Shown: piece after piece, positions 44,536-55,439 of the stretch
How positions within the stretch are numbered: position 1 is the first letter of the stretch
Layout: each line of letters begins with the position of its first letter
Assembly: GCA_024345305.1 (NCBI GenBank)
Contig: BRON01000005.1
Span: forward strand, 1,798,001 to 1,862,000
From: Mrakia gelida
Lineage: Eukaryota; Basidiomycota; Tremellomycetes; Cystofilobasidiales; Mrakiaceae
Reading direction: 5' to 3'
DNA: 64,000 nucleotides
The notes under the pieces: model-generated
What the model was told of the DNA's origin: nothing
Seen by the model: the letters and a program-made list of their open reading frames with translations, nothing else
Databases searched by the model: none
Made by a program: the position numbers and the translations under genes

Positions 44536-47500
44536 CTACTTCTTCTTCTTACCCCCGTTTCCAGCTGCCTTCCGTCTTCCGCTGGTAGGCCCTCCACGTT
44601 TGCCTGCACGAGCCCTACCGACGTCAGCAGCTGCCTTCTGCTCCTTCCTGTTGGCCTTGTCCTGGTTCTTGTTCTTGACGTTGGCGTGGGTGTAGTAGGT
44701 CTCGGCCTTCTTCTTGTTGGTTGTGACTCGCTTCTCCTTCGCAGGTCGCTCGTCGTCCTCCTCCTCCTCCTCGTCGTCAGACTCCTCCACATCGGCTCGG
44801 GATCGTTTCGGGGACTTGTTGGGTCGAACTGGGAAGTGATAAGACGGAAAGGGAGAGGTCAGCTCGAGGAGAGAAGGGAAAGGAAAGGAGGAGGGAGGGA
44901 AACGCGTCGACGACTCACCAGACTCCTCGTCGTCACCCTCAACAGCTCGTCCCTTGCCCTTATCCTTCTTCGTAGGTCCTCCACCTCCAACAACATCGTC
45001 CCAAGCAAGCTCCTCGTCATCCTCCTCCTCGTCCTCATCGTCATCCTCGCTCTCGCTGTACTCCTCGTCAACCTCAGCGTACATTCCCTCGTCGTCCTCC
45101 TCAGGAATCGCGACCTCCTCCTCGGGTTCGGAGTCGACCTCGTCCTCGAGCCTTCGAGCATCGTCAGGGAAGAACTTGTTGGTGACGACGATCTTTCGAA
45201 TGGGTTGCTCGACTCCCTTGACCTTCTTGGAACCGAGGAGGGACTGGATGGGGTCGGAGGGGTCGAAGAACGCGTCTCCTTCGTCTTCCTCGACGGGGAG
45301 GGTGGAGGTGGAAGCTTCGGGTTGGGCGTCGGTGGTGGTGGTAGAGGTGGAAGGGAGAGTGGCTCCGGGGAGAGAGACGAGGAGGGGTTGAGGGACCTCC
45401 TTGACCTCCTTCTCGGGAGGGGGAGCGAAGAAGGGGATCCTGGAAAGTGAACGAAGAGGGAAGTCGTCAGTTTCTCGTTTCGTTCTCGAACCGACCTCGG
45501 GCGACCAAAAAGAAGACACCAGCACTCACTTTCCTCGAATCCAATCGTTCAGCACCATCTTAGCAGCAGCCTCCAAACTAGGCTCTCCTCCCTTGAGCAG
45601 CTTTCCAGACTTCCTCGCGATCGTTCCCAGCAGCTCGTCGGCCGCCTCCGCTCCGTGCCAACCTCCCTCCTTGTGCTCGACTCCGTAGGTCCTCTCGAGG
45701 TACTCTCCTCGAACTCGCTCGAGAAGAGCGGGGATGTGCTCGGTGGGGGTGGCGAGGTTCTCGACTCGAACGACTCCCTTGAGGACGGTAGCGGTGTCGG
45801 AATCCTTGGAGGAGACGGGGACGATTCCGGGGCAATCGATGAGGTAGATTCGTCGCATGAGGGTGATGTATTGCCAGACCTGGAGAGAGAGAGGAGAAAA
45901 GGGGAAAGGAGAGTCAGCGACGACGAACGACGAGGCGAGGAGAGGAGCGACGAAACGCGTCAAGCTCGATTAAACGAAAAGACGAAAAACTCACCTTGGT
46001 CTCTCCAGGGATAGGAGCAACGGTGCAGACCTTCTTCTTCTTGAGGGTGTTGATGATGCTGGACTTTCCGACGTTGGGGTATCCGATGAACCCGACCGAG
46101 ATCTGCTTCTTGTCCGAGTGGAGGACGGAGAACTGTCGAAGGAGCTGGATGAGGGATCCCTTTCCGAACGAGTTGTTGATGGAGGCGTGGAAGGCGAGAG
46201 TGGGGGCGAGCTTGGAGAGGTGCTTGACCCATCGAGCCTGGAAGACGAAGTAAAGAGAAGAGGAGTCAGTTCGACGGAACGAAAGGGAGGACGACGCGAC
46301 TAGAGCGAGAACGAAAAGAGACCGAGTGCAAAGATAAGCGAGAGAAGAGAAGGAGAGAGAGAGAGAAGAAATATACGAAAGGGTATGGAAAGAATGTTTG
46401 TTCCGATAGAAAAGTCGCTCGGTTGAAAAATCCCACGAAAGGAAGACGAGAATCGAACTCTACTCTACAACAAGAACGGTCGCACCCACTCCCGGTACCC
46501 CTCACTCGAACTCCAAGACGGTGAACGAGCTTTTGAGTCCGCCAACTCCATAACGGAGTCGAACGGATGGGGCGAGTTAGAGTCGCTCTCTCGTGAGAGA
46601 GAGCGAAACCAGGTAGGAGCGGGGGTATAGTCTTCCACGGCCGTAACAGATCTCCGAGGCGTAGGGGTATCGACAAACACCCTCGTGAGAGGAGTTCGAG
46701 GAAGTGCTGGAGAACTTGACTTGGGCGTGGGGAAATGGGATGGAAAGGAGAGAGAGAACGAAGAGAGGAAAAACGTAACGCGACGAGACGAGGAGGGAAG
46801 AAGCTGAACTCACAGTAACCCAGGTGGGGACGAGATCGACCTTGTTGAGAACGAAGACGACTCCCTTGTGAGCCTTCTCTTTCTTGAGGAAGTCGAGGAC
46901 GGGCTTGCACATGGTTCCCATGGGGTCTCGAGCGTCGAGGACGTGGACGACGACGTCGGAAGAATCGAGGACCTTGTAGAGCTCTCCCCAAATTCGTCGA
47001 GAGGTTCCCTTGGCGTAGATTCGCTCACGAGCGGCTTCTCGAGGGTCGTTGGGGTCGGCGGCGACGAAGAGCTTGTCGGTGGAAGGATCTGAAGGAGCGA
47101 ATTGGGAGACGATCAGGGAGGGAGGAGAGGGAGGAGAGCGACCGAGGTCAGCATTCGGACGATGCACGAGCGATACGAGACAAACGATGCCAAGAAGAGA
47201 AGCTGAACGTACCCTCTCCCTCAGCGATATCGTCTCTGACGGGAATGCTTCCCAGCTCCTCGAACGATCCGACGTCGAGATGAGGCTTCTTCCTCTGAGC
47301 CTTGGATCCGAACGTGTCCTTGAAAGGCTCGGTCTCGACGATGTGAGGTCGCTAAAAACGCAGGAACCGAATAGCGGAAGGAATACAGAGAGTGCGAGAG
47401 TCAGTTTGAGAGCTCGAATTGATGCGAACGACGCGTGGTGGGATCGAGAGGAAGGGGAAGGTTTTGGGTTGAAGGAGAACGCGAGCTCGCGCGAACGGAA

Positions 47501-48264
47501 GCTCGTGATGAAGTGGGAGAGGACGAAGAAGCTCACCTTTCCCTCAGATCCCTTTCCCTCGTGCTCGAGCAGCGACATGGGAAGCTTGTTCCTCTTGAGG
47601 AGGACGGAGTAAGGGTCCGAGACGTGAGAGGCGAGGGAGGTTCGGAAGTGGTCGAGGGCGGATTGGGAGATAACTCGGGTGTTTCCTGTAGGAGTGAAAG
47701 ATAAACGAACAAGTCAGTCGTCGAGCCGGGATACTGATGCTCATGCTCGAGAAAGAGCGAGCTCGAAAGAAGGGCGAAGGGAGGAGGAGATCGAATGAAA
47801 GGAAGGAAAGACTTACCGAACCACCTCTTGTCAGCTCTGACCCTTCCTGGAGGAGCGTCCTCCTCTCCCTTCTGGAAAGCAGCCTGCTCGGTAATCTTTC
47901 CATCTCGATCCCTGATGGCCTTTCCTCCGTTGAGAAGTTTCTTCTTTCGAGCTCCAGCGGCGGAAACGTAGAAGTTCTCTCCTGTGAAAGACGCGAACCA
48001 AAGAAGAAGCGAGCGAGAGGAGAGGGAGGAGGATGGATGGGAGGGAAGTTTGAATGAGCTCGTGCTCTACAACCAAACCACCTTTCCGACCCGTTCAAGC
48101 TGGAGCACTCTACAAGAGAGTCCCAAGTTTAAGATGGTGAAAAGTAGAAGATGTTTGGACTTACCCTTGACCCTCTTGAGGGTGAACTCTCCCTTCTCTC
48201 CTCCTCTCTTCTTCTTCGTTCCCTCGACTCCAGTCTTCGCTGAGCTAGGTTTAGTGGGAGCCAT
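44536..48264 (-). CDS. NOG2: Nucleolar GTP-binding protein 2 (NOG2/NUG2)
   Basis: Nine coding exons on the minus strand give roughly 740 aa. The circularly permuted GTPase order is visible: G4 NKVDLVPTW, then G1 [17 protein letters not shown], then G3 [11 protein letters not shown]. The N-terminus matches the family ([37 protein letters not shown]). A long Asp/Glu-rich tail ends in a Lys-rich stretch ([14 protein letters not shown]). Known role: binds the pre-60S ribosomal particle in nucleolus and nucleoplasm and acts as a checkpoint before Nmd3-dependent export. The fifth intron (46239-46814, about 575 nt) is several times the local norm and holds a conserved-looking open stretch and hairpins. 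A 5' UTR intron (about 48267-48347) precedes the ATG. Identity is firm. Confidence 0.92.
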
Positions 48265-48266
48265 GA

Positions 48267-48347
48267 TCTGAGAAAGTGAAAATTGAAAACGTGGGTCAGT
48301 AGATGTTCATCTGAGCTATCAAGCAGGAGCAAAGAACAAGAACTCAC
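48267..48347 (-). other. 5' UTR intron of NOG2
   Basis: On the minus strand GTGAGTTCTTG opens, CTGACCC is a good branch point, and TTTCTCAG closes just three bases before the ATG at 48264. Such leader introns are common for ribosome-biogenesis genes. Confidence 0.55.
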
Positions 48348-48550
48348 GATCTGCTGGCTTGGTGGTTGAGCTCACGAAAGGAAGGGAGGGGAGGTCGAAG
48401 GATTTCGACTTTCTCTCGCGCGCCCAGTTCCGAGGACCCCTCCATCCTCCAACCCGACTCGTCCCCCTCCTCCACCTTCAAACTCCCATCCCATCCTTCT
48501 CTCTTCTCCTTCAGATCTACACAAGACAAACACAGAGAGGACATCGCACC

Positions 48551-49320
48551 ATGCCCGCCTTCAACGCCCACCCTACCCTCTTCTTCTTCAAGAACCCCGT
48601 CCGATGGCTCGTGAGCTTCGACCTCTCCTCCTCCGCCTTCCTTCCCCCTCCCTCTCCCTGCACTCCCTCTCTCTCCCTCCCGCCTCAACTAACCCATCCA
48701 TCTCTTCTCCCCTCCTACCTCTCAGCGAGTAGCCTTCATCGAACACCCCTCCTACGCCTGGGCTGTCGCAATTGGAGGAATCGGTCAGTCCCTTCTTTCA
48801 CCTCCATCTCGGCCCATCTCTCTCGTTGCCCTCCCTTTCTCTTTCGCACGAAACTGACCTTCTTCTTCTGGTTTTGTTCGTTTGTGGGTTGGGTGGGTTG
48901 GATGGAATGCAGCCGAACTCGTCTTCTTCTCTCGACCGGTGGTCGACTGGGCGATGGGATGGAACGATGGGAGGAGGTTGTTCCTCCCTGGTACGCCGCT
49001 TACCTACCCTGGTCAGTCGCTCTCTCTCTCTCTTTGTTCCGTCTTTCGGCTCGAGGTCTTCTCCTCTTCGCTCTCTCGGACAGGGAATATGAGGATGGGA
49101 CAGGAAGGGGAACGGCTGCTTTGATGGATCTTCAGAAACGAGCGCACGAACGAACGACCGAAGCTGACCTTGCGATCTCTCCCTTCCTCTCCCTCCCTCC
49201 CTCATCCTCCCTTCCCGCCCCTCAGCCCTCGAACGAGCTCGACGACCTGTGGATCCCAAGTACGACGATCCTGTAGGACCCGTGACGACCGCTATCAATG
49301 CTGCCAGGGCGCCTGCCTGA
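48551..49320 (+). CDS. NADH:ubiquinone oxidoreductase 9.5 kDa-type subunit
   Basis: Four exons: 48551-48610, 48726-48783, 48913-49011, 49226-49320, giving 103 aa in agreeing phases. The pattern FFKNPVRWLRVAFIEHPSY, a hydrophobic helix (AWAVAIGGIAELVFF), LFLPGTPLTYP and KYDDP matches the small fungal complex I subunit known from Neurospora as the 9.5-kDa (NI9M/NURM-type) protein, a single-pass accessory subunit of the inner mitochondrial membrane. It is divergent from NOG2, about 290 bp between start codons. Recognition rests on pattern and length; similar small membrane proteins cannot be fully excluded. Confidence 0.7.
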
Positions 49321-49837
49321 GGAGGGAGGGTGGTTGAAGAGCGGGGTTGAGCGGGTTTGGGAGTGAGAGAAGAGGGATGGGATGGTAATGACTTTCACGG
49401 CAAGTCTGGTTCGAGATTCGTGGAAAGGATGGACTGAGTCTAGGCTCTGGTGAGTAAGGGAGCTGAAACGGGTTTGGGGGAGCGTTGTGATGGGCGTAAG
49501 AGCTGATCAAAAAGGACGATGTTGACTTCACGTCCTCTCCTCGTTGGACGACCTTCCTCTTGTTCTCGTTTCCACTGAGCTCCAAACTTGACGGTACAGG
49601 AGACCCGGCTCAAGCATCTTCGCGCTCCAATTTCCAGCGTTCGCTCGAGCTCAGCGCTTTCGTCGCCTGCTCGACGCGTCGAGGCGGTCGCGTCGGGCGT
49701 CTTTCTCCCGACAACTTCGCTCTTCGCTTCCGCCTCGAGGGAACAGTAACTGCGAGCGTGAGAGTCTGCTTTCGTCAGCTCAACTCTCGAGCTTGCGCTG
49801 CCTTTTCACTCTTCCCTTAACCTCAAACCATCACCTC
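49321..49837. other. Intergenic region
   Basis: This is 3' sequence of the complex I subunit gene followed by the leader of the BTB gene. A full CGACGCGTCG palindrome lies at about 49673. No exon supported. Confidence 0.4.
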
Positions 49838-51077
49838 ATGCCTCCCTCCGCTTCCACCTCCGTCCCTCTCTTCACGATGTCCTTCGAACTACTCCTTCCC
49901 TACACCTCTTCCCTCAATCCCGACCCTCTCTCCGACGTTACGATCAGAAGCATCGACGGAGGTGAGTTCCGTGTCCGTCGACTCTATCTCCAAGCTGCGT
50001 CCAGCGTCTTCAACGAGATGCTCAACAACCACGTCGGAACGGGAAGACCTCCACTCAGGCTCCTGGAGAAGGGAGGCGACGTCGAACTCTTTCTCAGATG
50101 CATCAGCAGGGATCAGGAACGTCCAGAGCTCAACATGGAGAAGACCAAGTCGTAAGTCTGGTCTCGTCTCGTCTCCCCGCGCGTGTTCTTCGACAGTCTG
50201 CTTCCCCGTCACGTTGACTCCGTCTCGCTTACGCTGCTCACTTTATAGCTTGATTCACATCGCTCGCAGGTACGGAGCGAAGACGCTGGTCGACGCGCTC
50301 GACCTAGGACTCAGATCCTTCGCCTCTCAGGATCCCGCCGTCATCTTCGGTTTCGCCATGTCCCACGGCCTCATCGCAACAGCTCGAGCCTCGCTTGGCT
50401 TCTTCCAGCATTCCTGGGACGCGAAGCGCTCAATTCGCCTCAGCGAGATCCCAGCTCCCGATTTCAACGCGATTCCCTCAAGGGTTCTGAGGGAGCTGAC
50501 TCGAGCTCAGGAGAAGATTCTGCTCGGAGAAGGAGACTGGAAGACCCTGGCGAAGACGATCGAGGTGACCCCACTCGTGTTTTCTCTAGCTGAGTCGACC
50601 CGATGATTCATTCTACGACGCGAACTGACCCTCTCCCGTTTGTTCGCGTTCGTTGTTCTCAAGCCCCTTTTCTCTCAGCTCAAATGAGACGTCTCAGTCT
50701 CCTCCAATCTTCTACAATATTACTATGACTACCAGCACGTGAGCTCTTCGATCATTCACCTCGAGCAGGGACGAGGAGAAACCGGTACAACATCTCAAAG
50801 ACGCGTCGAGCTGACTTTCTTTTCCCGCTCTCTTCCGCCAGTCTATACCTCTACACTACGAGTCACGACTACCGCCCTCACAATCCGATCTCTCTGCTGA
50901 ATCAATCCCGAACTGAGGTGAGTCTACTACCTTCGCCTGCTCTGCTCGCGTTTTAAGTCGCGCCTCCGTGAAATGTACGTCGAAGCTGACTGTGGTCCTT
51001 TCTCCCTTCAGATCCTACGAGCAGGAGCAATCATTTCGATGTTTTACGATCCGATGAACATCTCTGAGCTTCTCTGA
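49838..51077 (+). CDS. BTB/POZ-domain protein
   Basis: Five exons: 49838-50151, 50249-50564, 50698-50738, 50842-50917, 51012-51077, giving 270 aa. A BTB fold is indicated by DPLSDVTIRSIDGGEFRVRR, then LYLQAASSVFNEML and a later RYGAKTLVDALDL helix. Such fungal BTB proteins often act as adaptors for cullin-3 ligases or as simple dimerisers. The third exon has two possible acceptors 19 bases apart: the first (exon from 50679) gives Leu-Lys-stop at once, the second (exon from 50698) opens 61 further codons through three exons with agreeing phases, ending MFYDPMNISELL. I chose the second. No zinc finger or other partner domain is seen. Confidence 0.6.
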
Positions 51078-51722
51078 TCGCTCGCTAGAAAGAAGCTCGC
51101 TCAACCAAACAGTTTTCCGTCGCGAGTCGTCAACGACTCGTAATTTTGTTTCACTCGCTTCTGCTACTTCGCAGCGTCAGCAGTGCTCGGAGCCTGACAG
51201 AAGTGGTATTTTCGCTAGACAAGAGTCGGCTTGACTCGTTCTGAAACAGGACAGAAGAGGAACAGCGGCGAAAACGACGCGTCGTCCTTTTCGAATGATT
51301 GAGCAGCGATTCCGGTCTGATCTTCTCGGTATCCAGCGAGAAGACGCATTAAAGCATTGAGATGTAGCTCAGCCATTTTCTGTCGTTCTCAAAGCTCAGT
51401 CGAAGACAAGAAGCTCGTGAAAACGCATGAAGGAAGCGTCGCGACTTCGAAAGCACCCGAGCTCCCCTACTCTTCTCCCCTTCGGCCAAAGGCTCGAAAA
51501 TCTTCGAAGAAATCTTACCTCGACGGTTCTGTTGTCTACCTGGGTCGATTTTTGAGTTTTTGCTTTGACCTCTTAGCTCGCAGATGAATCAGAGGCAACT
51601 GCGCGGACCCCCTCCCCAACGAATCGAGCGACGACCCGGATTTCTCCTTCGACCTTCACCTCTTCCTTCCTTCCCCTTCCCTCCCTCTCTCCCTCTCCTC
51701 CTCCCTTTCTCGTTTTCTCAAG
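51078..51722. promoter_or_regulatory. Upstream region of the desaturase gene
   Basis: This holds the 3' UTR of the BTB gene and the promoter of the desaturase gene. The final 90 bases before the ATG at 51723 are almost pure pyrimidine. A CGACGCGTCG copy lies at about 51276. No exon seen. Confidence 0.4.
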
Positions 51723-54700
51723 ATGGTCGCCACTCAGCGAACTTCGTCTTCGGTTGTCAAGGAGGCTCAGACGGACATGACTCACACTGATTCTGCTCAG
51801 TTCATCGTCCCCAACTTCACGGTGAGCTTCCCTCGTCCTTTGCTCCTCCCTTCCTGCCCTCCGGTCAGCTTCAAAACCGAGCTCGACGAAAGGGATCGCT
51901 GACCTTCTCGGCTCTTCGCTCGTTTTTATCCAGGTCAAGCAGCTCTTGGGTGCCATTCCGTGAGCTTCTCTCTCACGCTTTCTCGTCTTCGGGACACGCT
52001 CTTGTGGAGTCGAGGGAGGGAGGGAGGGAAGAGGCAGCGACCTTCCCTCCCGACTTGGCATCTCGAGCTCACCTCATTGGCGCTGACTTCTCTCCTCTCT
52101 CGCTGGATCTCAGTGCGGAATGCTTCGAGCGATCAGCTCTTCACTCGAGTCTCTACATGTCAGTCTCGATTTCTTATCTCTCCGATCTCATTGGGGACGA
52201 AGAAGAGGGAAGGGGGAGGAAGAGAGTTCCCTCTCTCCCTCCCGCCCGAGAGACTTCGCGAGCGTTCCATTCTGACTTTGCTTTTTGCATCCTTGATTAA
52301 TTGGCTGGAACAGCGTCCAGGACGCCATCCTCCTCACCGCCATCGTCTACGCTGGTACCTACATCCCCTCCGTTGTCGAAGCAGCGTTCGTCCCCTCCCC
52401 TCCGTCGTTCCACAATCTGCGTTCTACTTTTCTCCGACCTTCCAGCGGCTCGGAACTCTTCTTTTTGCGTGCTGATTCTCTCTCTTCACTCGTATCCTCT
52501 CCGTTCGAACAGTGCGCTGCCTCACGTCGGAGCCAAGGTCAGTTAATCAGCCCACTCTTTGAGAATAGAAGGCCGAGGTGTTTCTCGAGTCAGAGGAGTT
52601 GACGCGTTCTTCCCTTTCCTCTTTGCGTTTCTGCCCTCGTCGCTCTCTCGATATTCAGCTCCTCTCGTTCGCTCTCTGGAACACCTACTGGTTCTGGGCT
52701 GGTCTCGTCGGTACTGGATTCTGGGTCATCGCTCACGAGTGTGGTCGTGAGTCGCGTTTCCCTCTGGTCTTCGTCCCTCCCCTCCCGCTTTCTCGTGGAT
52801 CGCCTCCGCATGTATCGGCTTCTGACCTGTTTATATTGATCGCACTCCTTTCGTGAAACAGACCAGGCCTTCTCGACTTCGAAGGTGCGATTGCTCCTTC
52901 TCCTCGAGCCTCGAAACGCGTCCTGACCAACTCTCTTCCCTCCGTCTCCCCTCCCTTCCCTCGTCCAGACCATCAACAACGCCGTCGGATGGATCATTCA
53001 CTCTGCTCTCGGAGTCCCTTACCACTCCTGGAGGATCTCTCACGGTCGACATCACGCTGCTACCGGTCACATCGCTCGAGACGAGGTCTTCGTCCCCAGG
53101 TCGAGGGATCAGTTGAAGTACCCCAAGTTCGACGAGACCAAGGAGGACATCGAGGGACTCAACGTTACCAAGCAGCGACAGCTCGAGCTGGCTGAGGCTA
53201 TCGGAGACGCTCCCTTGTTCGTGCTCGTCAACCTGCTCTTCCAGCAGCTTCTTGGGTACGTGTCTTTACTTCGTCGAGTTCCGCGTTTATCGAAGGCCGC
53301 CTTCGCTCTGCATCAATTCCTGACTTTCAACTCGCCTCGTTTCCATTATTCTCCTCGGATTCCACAGTTGGGTAAGTCGATTTTTCCATCAACAAACCTT
53401 CGAGAGCCTCGAGTCCCTGACGCTGACAATCCCCCTCGCTCCCCTCCTCTCGTTTTTCTCCTCCCACAGCCCATGTACCTCATCAGGAACGCTTCGGGAC
53501 AGAAGACCTACCCCAAGTTCACCAACCACTTCAACCCCGATGCTGCCATCTTCGACAAGCGACACCGACGACAGGTTATCGCTTCAGACGTCGGAATCGC
53601 GCTCCTCTTCGCTGCTCTCGGAACCTGGACTCACTACCGATCCTTCGCTGAGGTCGCCACCTACTACCTCGTGAGTACAGAGCTCTCTATCTCCTGGATC
53701 AATCGTCGCGATGATCGTCATCAGCAGCAGGGTCGCGAGCCGAATCAAGACCTTTTCGCGACCTCGTTTCGTCCTTCTTTCTGAACGACGATTGCTAACA
53801 AACCTCTCTACTTCGTCTTTGCAGGTTCCCTACCTCTGGGTCAACCACTGGCTCGTGTCCATCACCTTCCTCCAGCACACCGACCCTTTCCTTCCTCACT
53901 ACTCGAAGTCAGTCTTCTCGATCGTTTCGTTCGTCGCGCCTCCCGACCGAAAATTGACTCGTCTTCCCTTCCCCTTCCTTAGCTCCCTCTGGACCTTCCC
54001 CCGAGGAGCTTTGGCTACCATCGATAGGAACTGCCTCGGATGGATCGGACCCGTCCTCCTCCACGGAATCTGCGAGACTCACGTTCGTGCCTGCTCCTCT
54101 CTTTCTCGCGACTCGACCTCGCACTTTTCTCGAGTACTGACGTTTCTCCGCTCGCCATTCGAATCAATCAGGTCTCTCACCACATCTCTTCCAAGATCCC
54201 TCACTGTTCGTCTCGATCTCTTCTCGTCTCGTGTTCTCGTCGCCGACTGGCTTTCGCTGACGTTGCTTCATTCCTTCCTCCTCCTTCTTCAGACAACGCT
54301 TGGAAGGCTACCGACGCCCTCAAGGAGTTCCTCGGACCTCACTACCAGAAGAGGGACGACAAGTGAGTATTCGCTCGTTTCTCGATCATGGCGAAGGGCG
54401 AAGAGCCCGTCGTCGAGACTCGTCGCACAATAGCGTAGACTGACTTCTCACCTTCTCCCTTCCCCCTCATCAGCTTCCTTGCCGCTCTCTACAGGACCTA
54501 CCGAGACTGCAGGGTACGTTTCCATTCTCTCTTCTCGAAGCGGCTGCGTCGAAGGAAGTCGTTCGTCGGACGCGTCTGTTCTTTTTTCGAAACTCTTCGA
54601 ACTGACGCCTCTCTTCCCCTTTCTCTTTCCACAGTTCGTCGATGAGGGACTCGAGGTCGTCTTCTTCAAGAACGCCAGCGGAGTCGCCCAGATGAAGGGC

Positions 54701-54772
54701 AAGTTCGAGAGTGGAATGGTCAGCGACTCTGGAGTCGACCTGAGCGCGGACGCGAAGGTCAAGACGAACTAG
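51723..54772 (+). CDS. FAD2: Delta-12 fatty acid desaturase (oleate to linoleate)
   Basis: Sixteen exons encode about 440 aa. The three histidine boxes that bind the di-iron centre are present: HECGH (split by an intron after Gly), HGRHH in RISHGRHHAATGH, and HVSHH after ICET. Membrane helices flank them (LWNTYWFWAGLVGTGFWVIA, VPYLWVNHWLVSITFL). The enzyme inserts the second double bond into oleoyl phospholipids in the ER using cytochrome b5. Exon 9 is a 4-nt microexon (53368-53371, TTGG) that completes a Gly codon and supplies a Trp; without it the frame is lost between LLFQQLL and PMYLIR. Each flanking intron has its own donor, CTGAC branch point and CAG. Delta-15 or bifunctional activity cannot be excluded from sequence. 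Confidence 0.9.
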
Positions 54773-55439
54773 ATTCTCCTCGTCTCTCCTCTCTTCGTCT
54801 CTCTTCTCCTCCGTATCTATCTCTCCTATTCCTTTCTTCAGCTCTCCCACTCGTCTCTTCTCTCCCCTCACTCTTCGTTCTTCGTAGACTTTCTTGTAGA
54901 TGTTGGTGCTCGGTTCTTTTGCGCTCGTCACGTCTCTTTCCACCCCTCATTCATTTTGGCTTTGCTCGCTCTCCCTCTTTGGCTGCAACTGCTTTCTTTT
55001 CTTCGCTCGTTACCTTTTTGCCTCGAGGGTCAGCCCAGGGAAACGGGGAGGATGGGTTCGAACCTGAAACGAGTCGAAGGAAGACGTTCGGTCGAGACGA
55101 GGTCGACGTCGCTCTCTCGCTCGCCCTTCCCTCCTCTCCCTCCCTCTGTTGATTCTCTTTACGATCTCTTGCTTTGCGATTCAACGACCTTTCTTTGATC
55201 ACCTTCCGATCCTCTAGAAAACCTCATCAGCTCGCGTTCGACGAGCGGATTCGAAGAGAACAGAACCTTGCTTTCGCTCTTCTCCTTGGTCTGCGCGAAT
55301 GAAGTATTTCGAACGGGGGAAAGGGGAGGGGGAGGAGGAACCCGAGGGGAGAAGTTCACCTCAACCCACAACTCGCTCTAAAACCTTTTCACCACCTTCT
55401 CCCTCCCCTACACCCCTTCCCAACTCTTCTCTCCTCAAC
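54773..55439. other. Intergenic region
   Basis: This is the desaturase 3' UTR (CT-rich) and the upstream region of the zinc-finger gene, whose last 60 bases are pyrimidine-rich. Open frames here are low complexity. Nothing else seen. Confidence 0.4.

Noticed and set aside
46430..46470. tRNA-like B box (AGTTCGATTCT on the minus strand) in the NOG2 intron
   Set aside because: Only three T-stem pairs form, no matching acceptor stem and no proper A box upstream.
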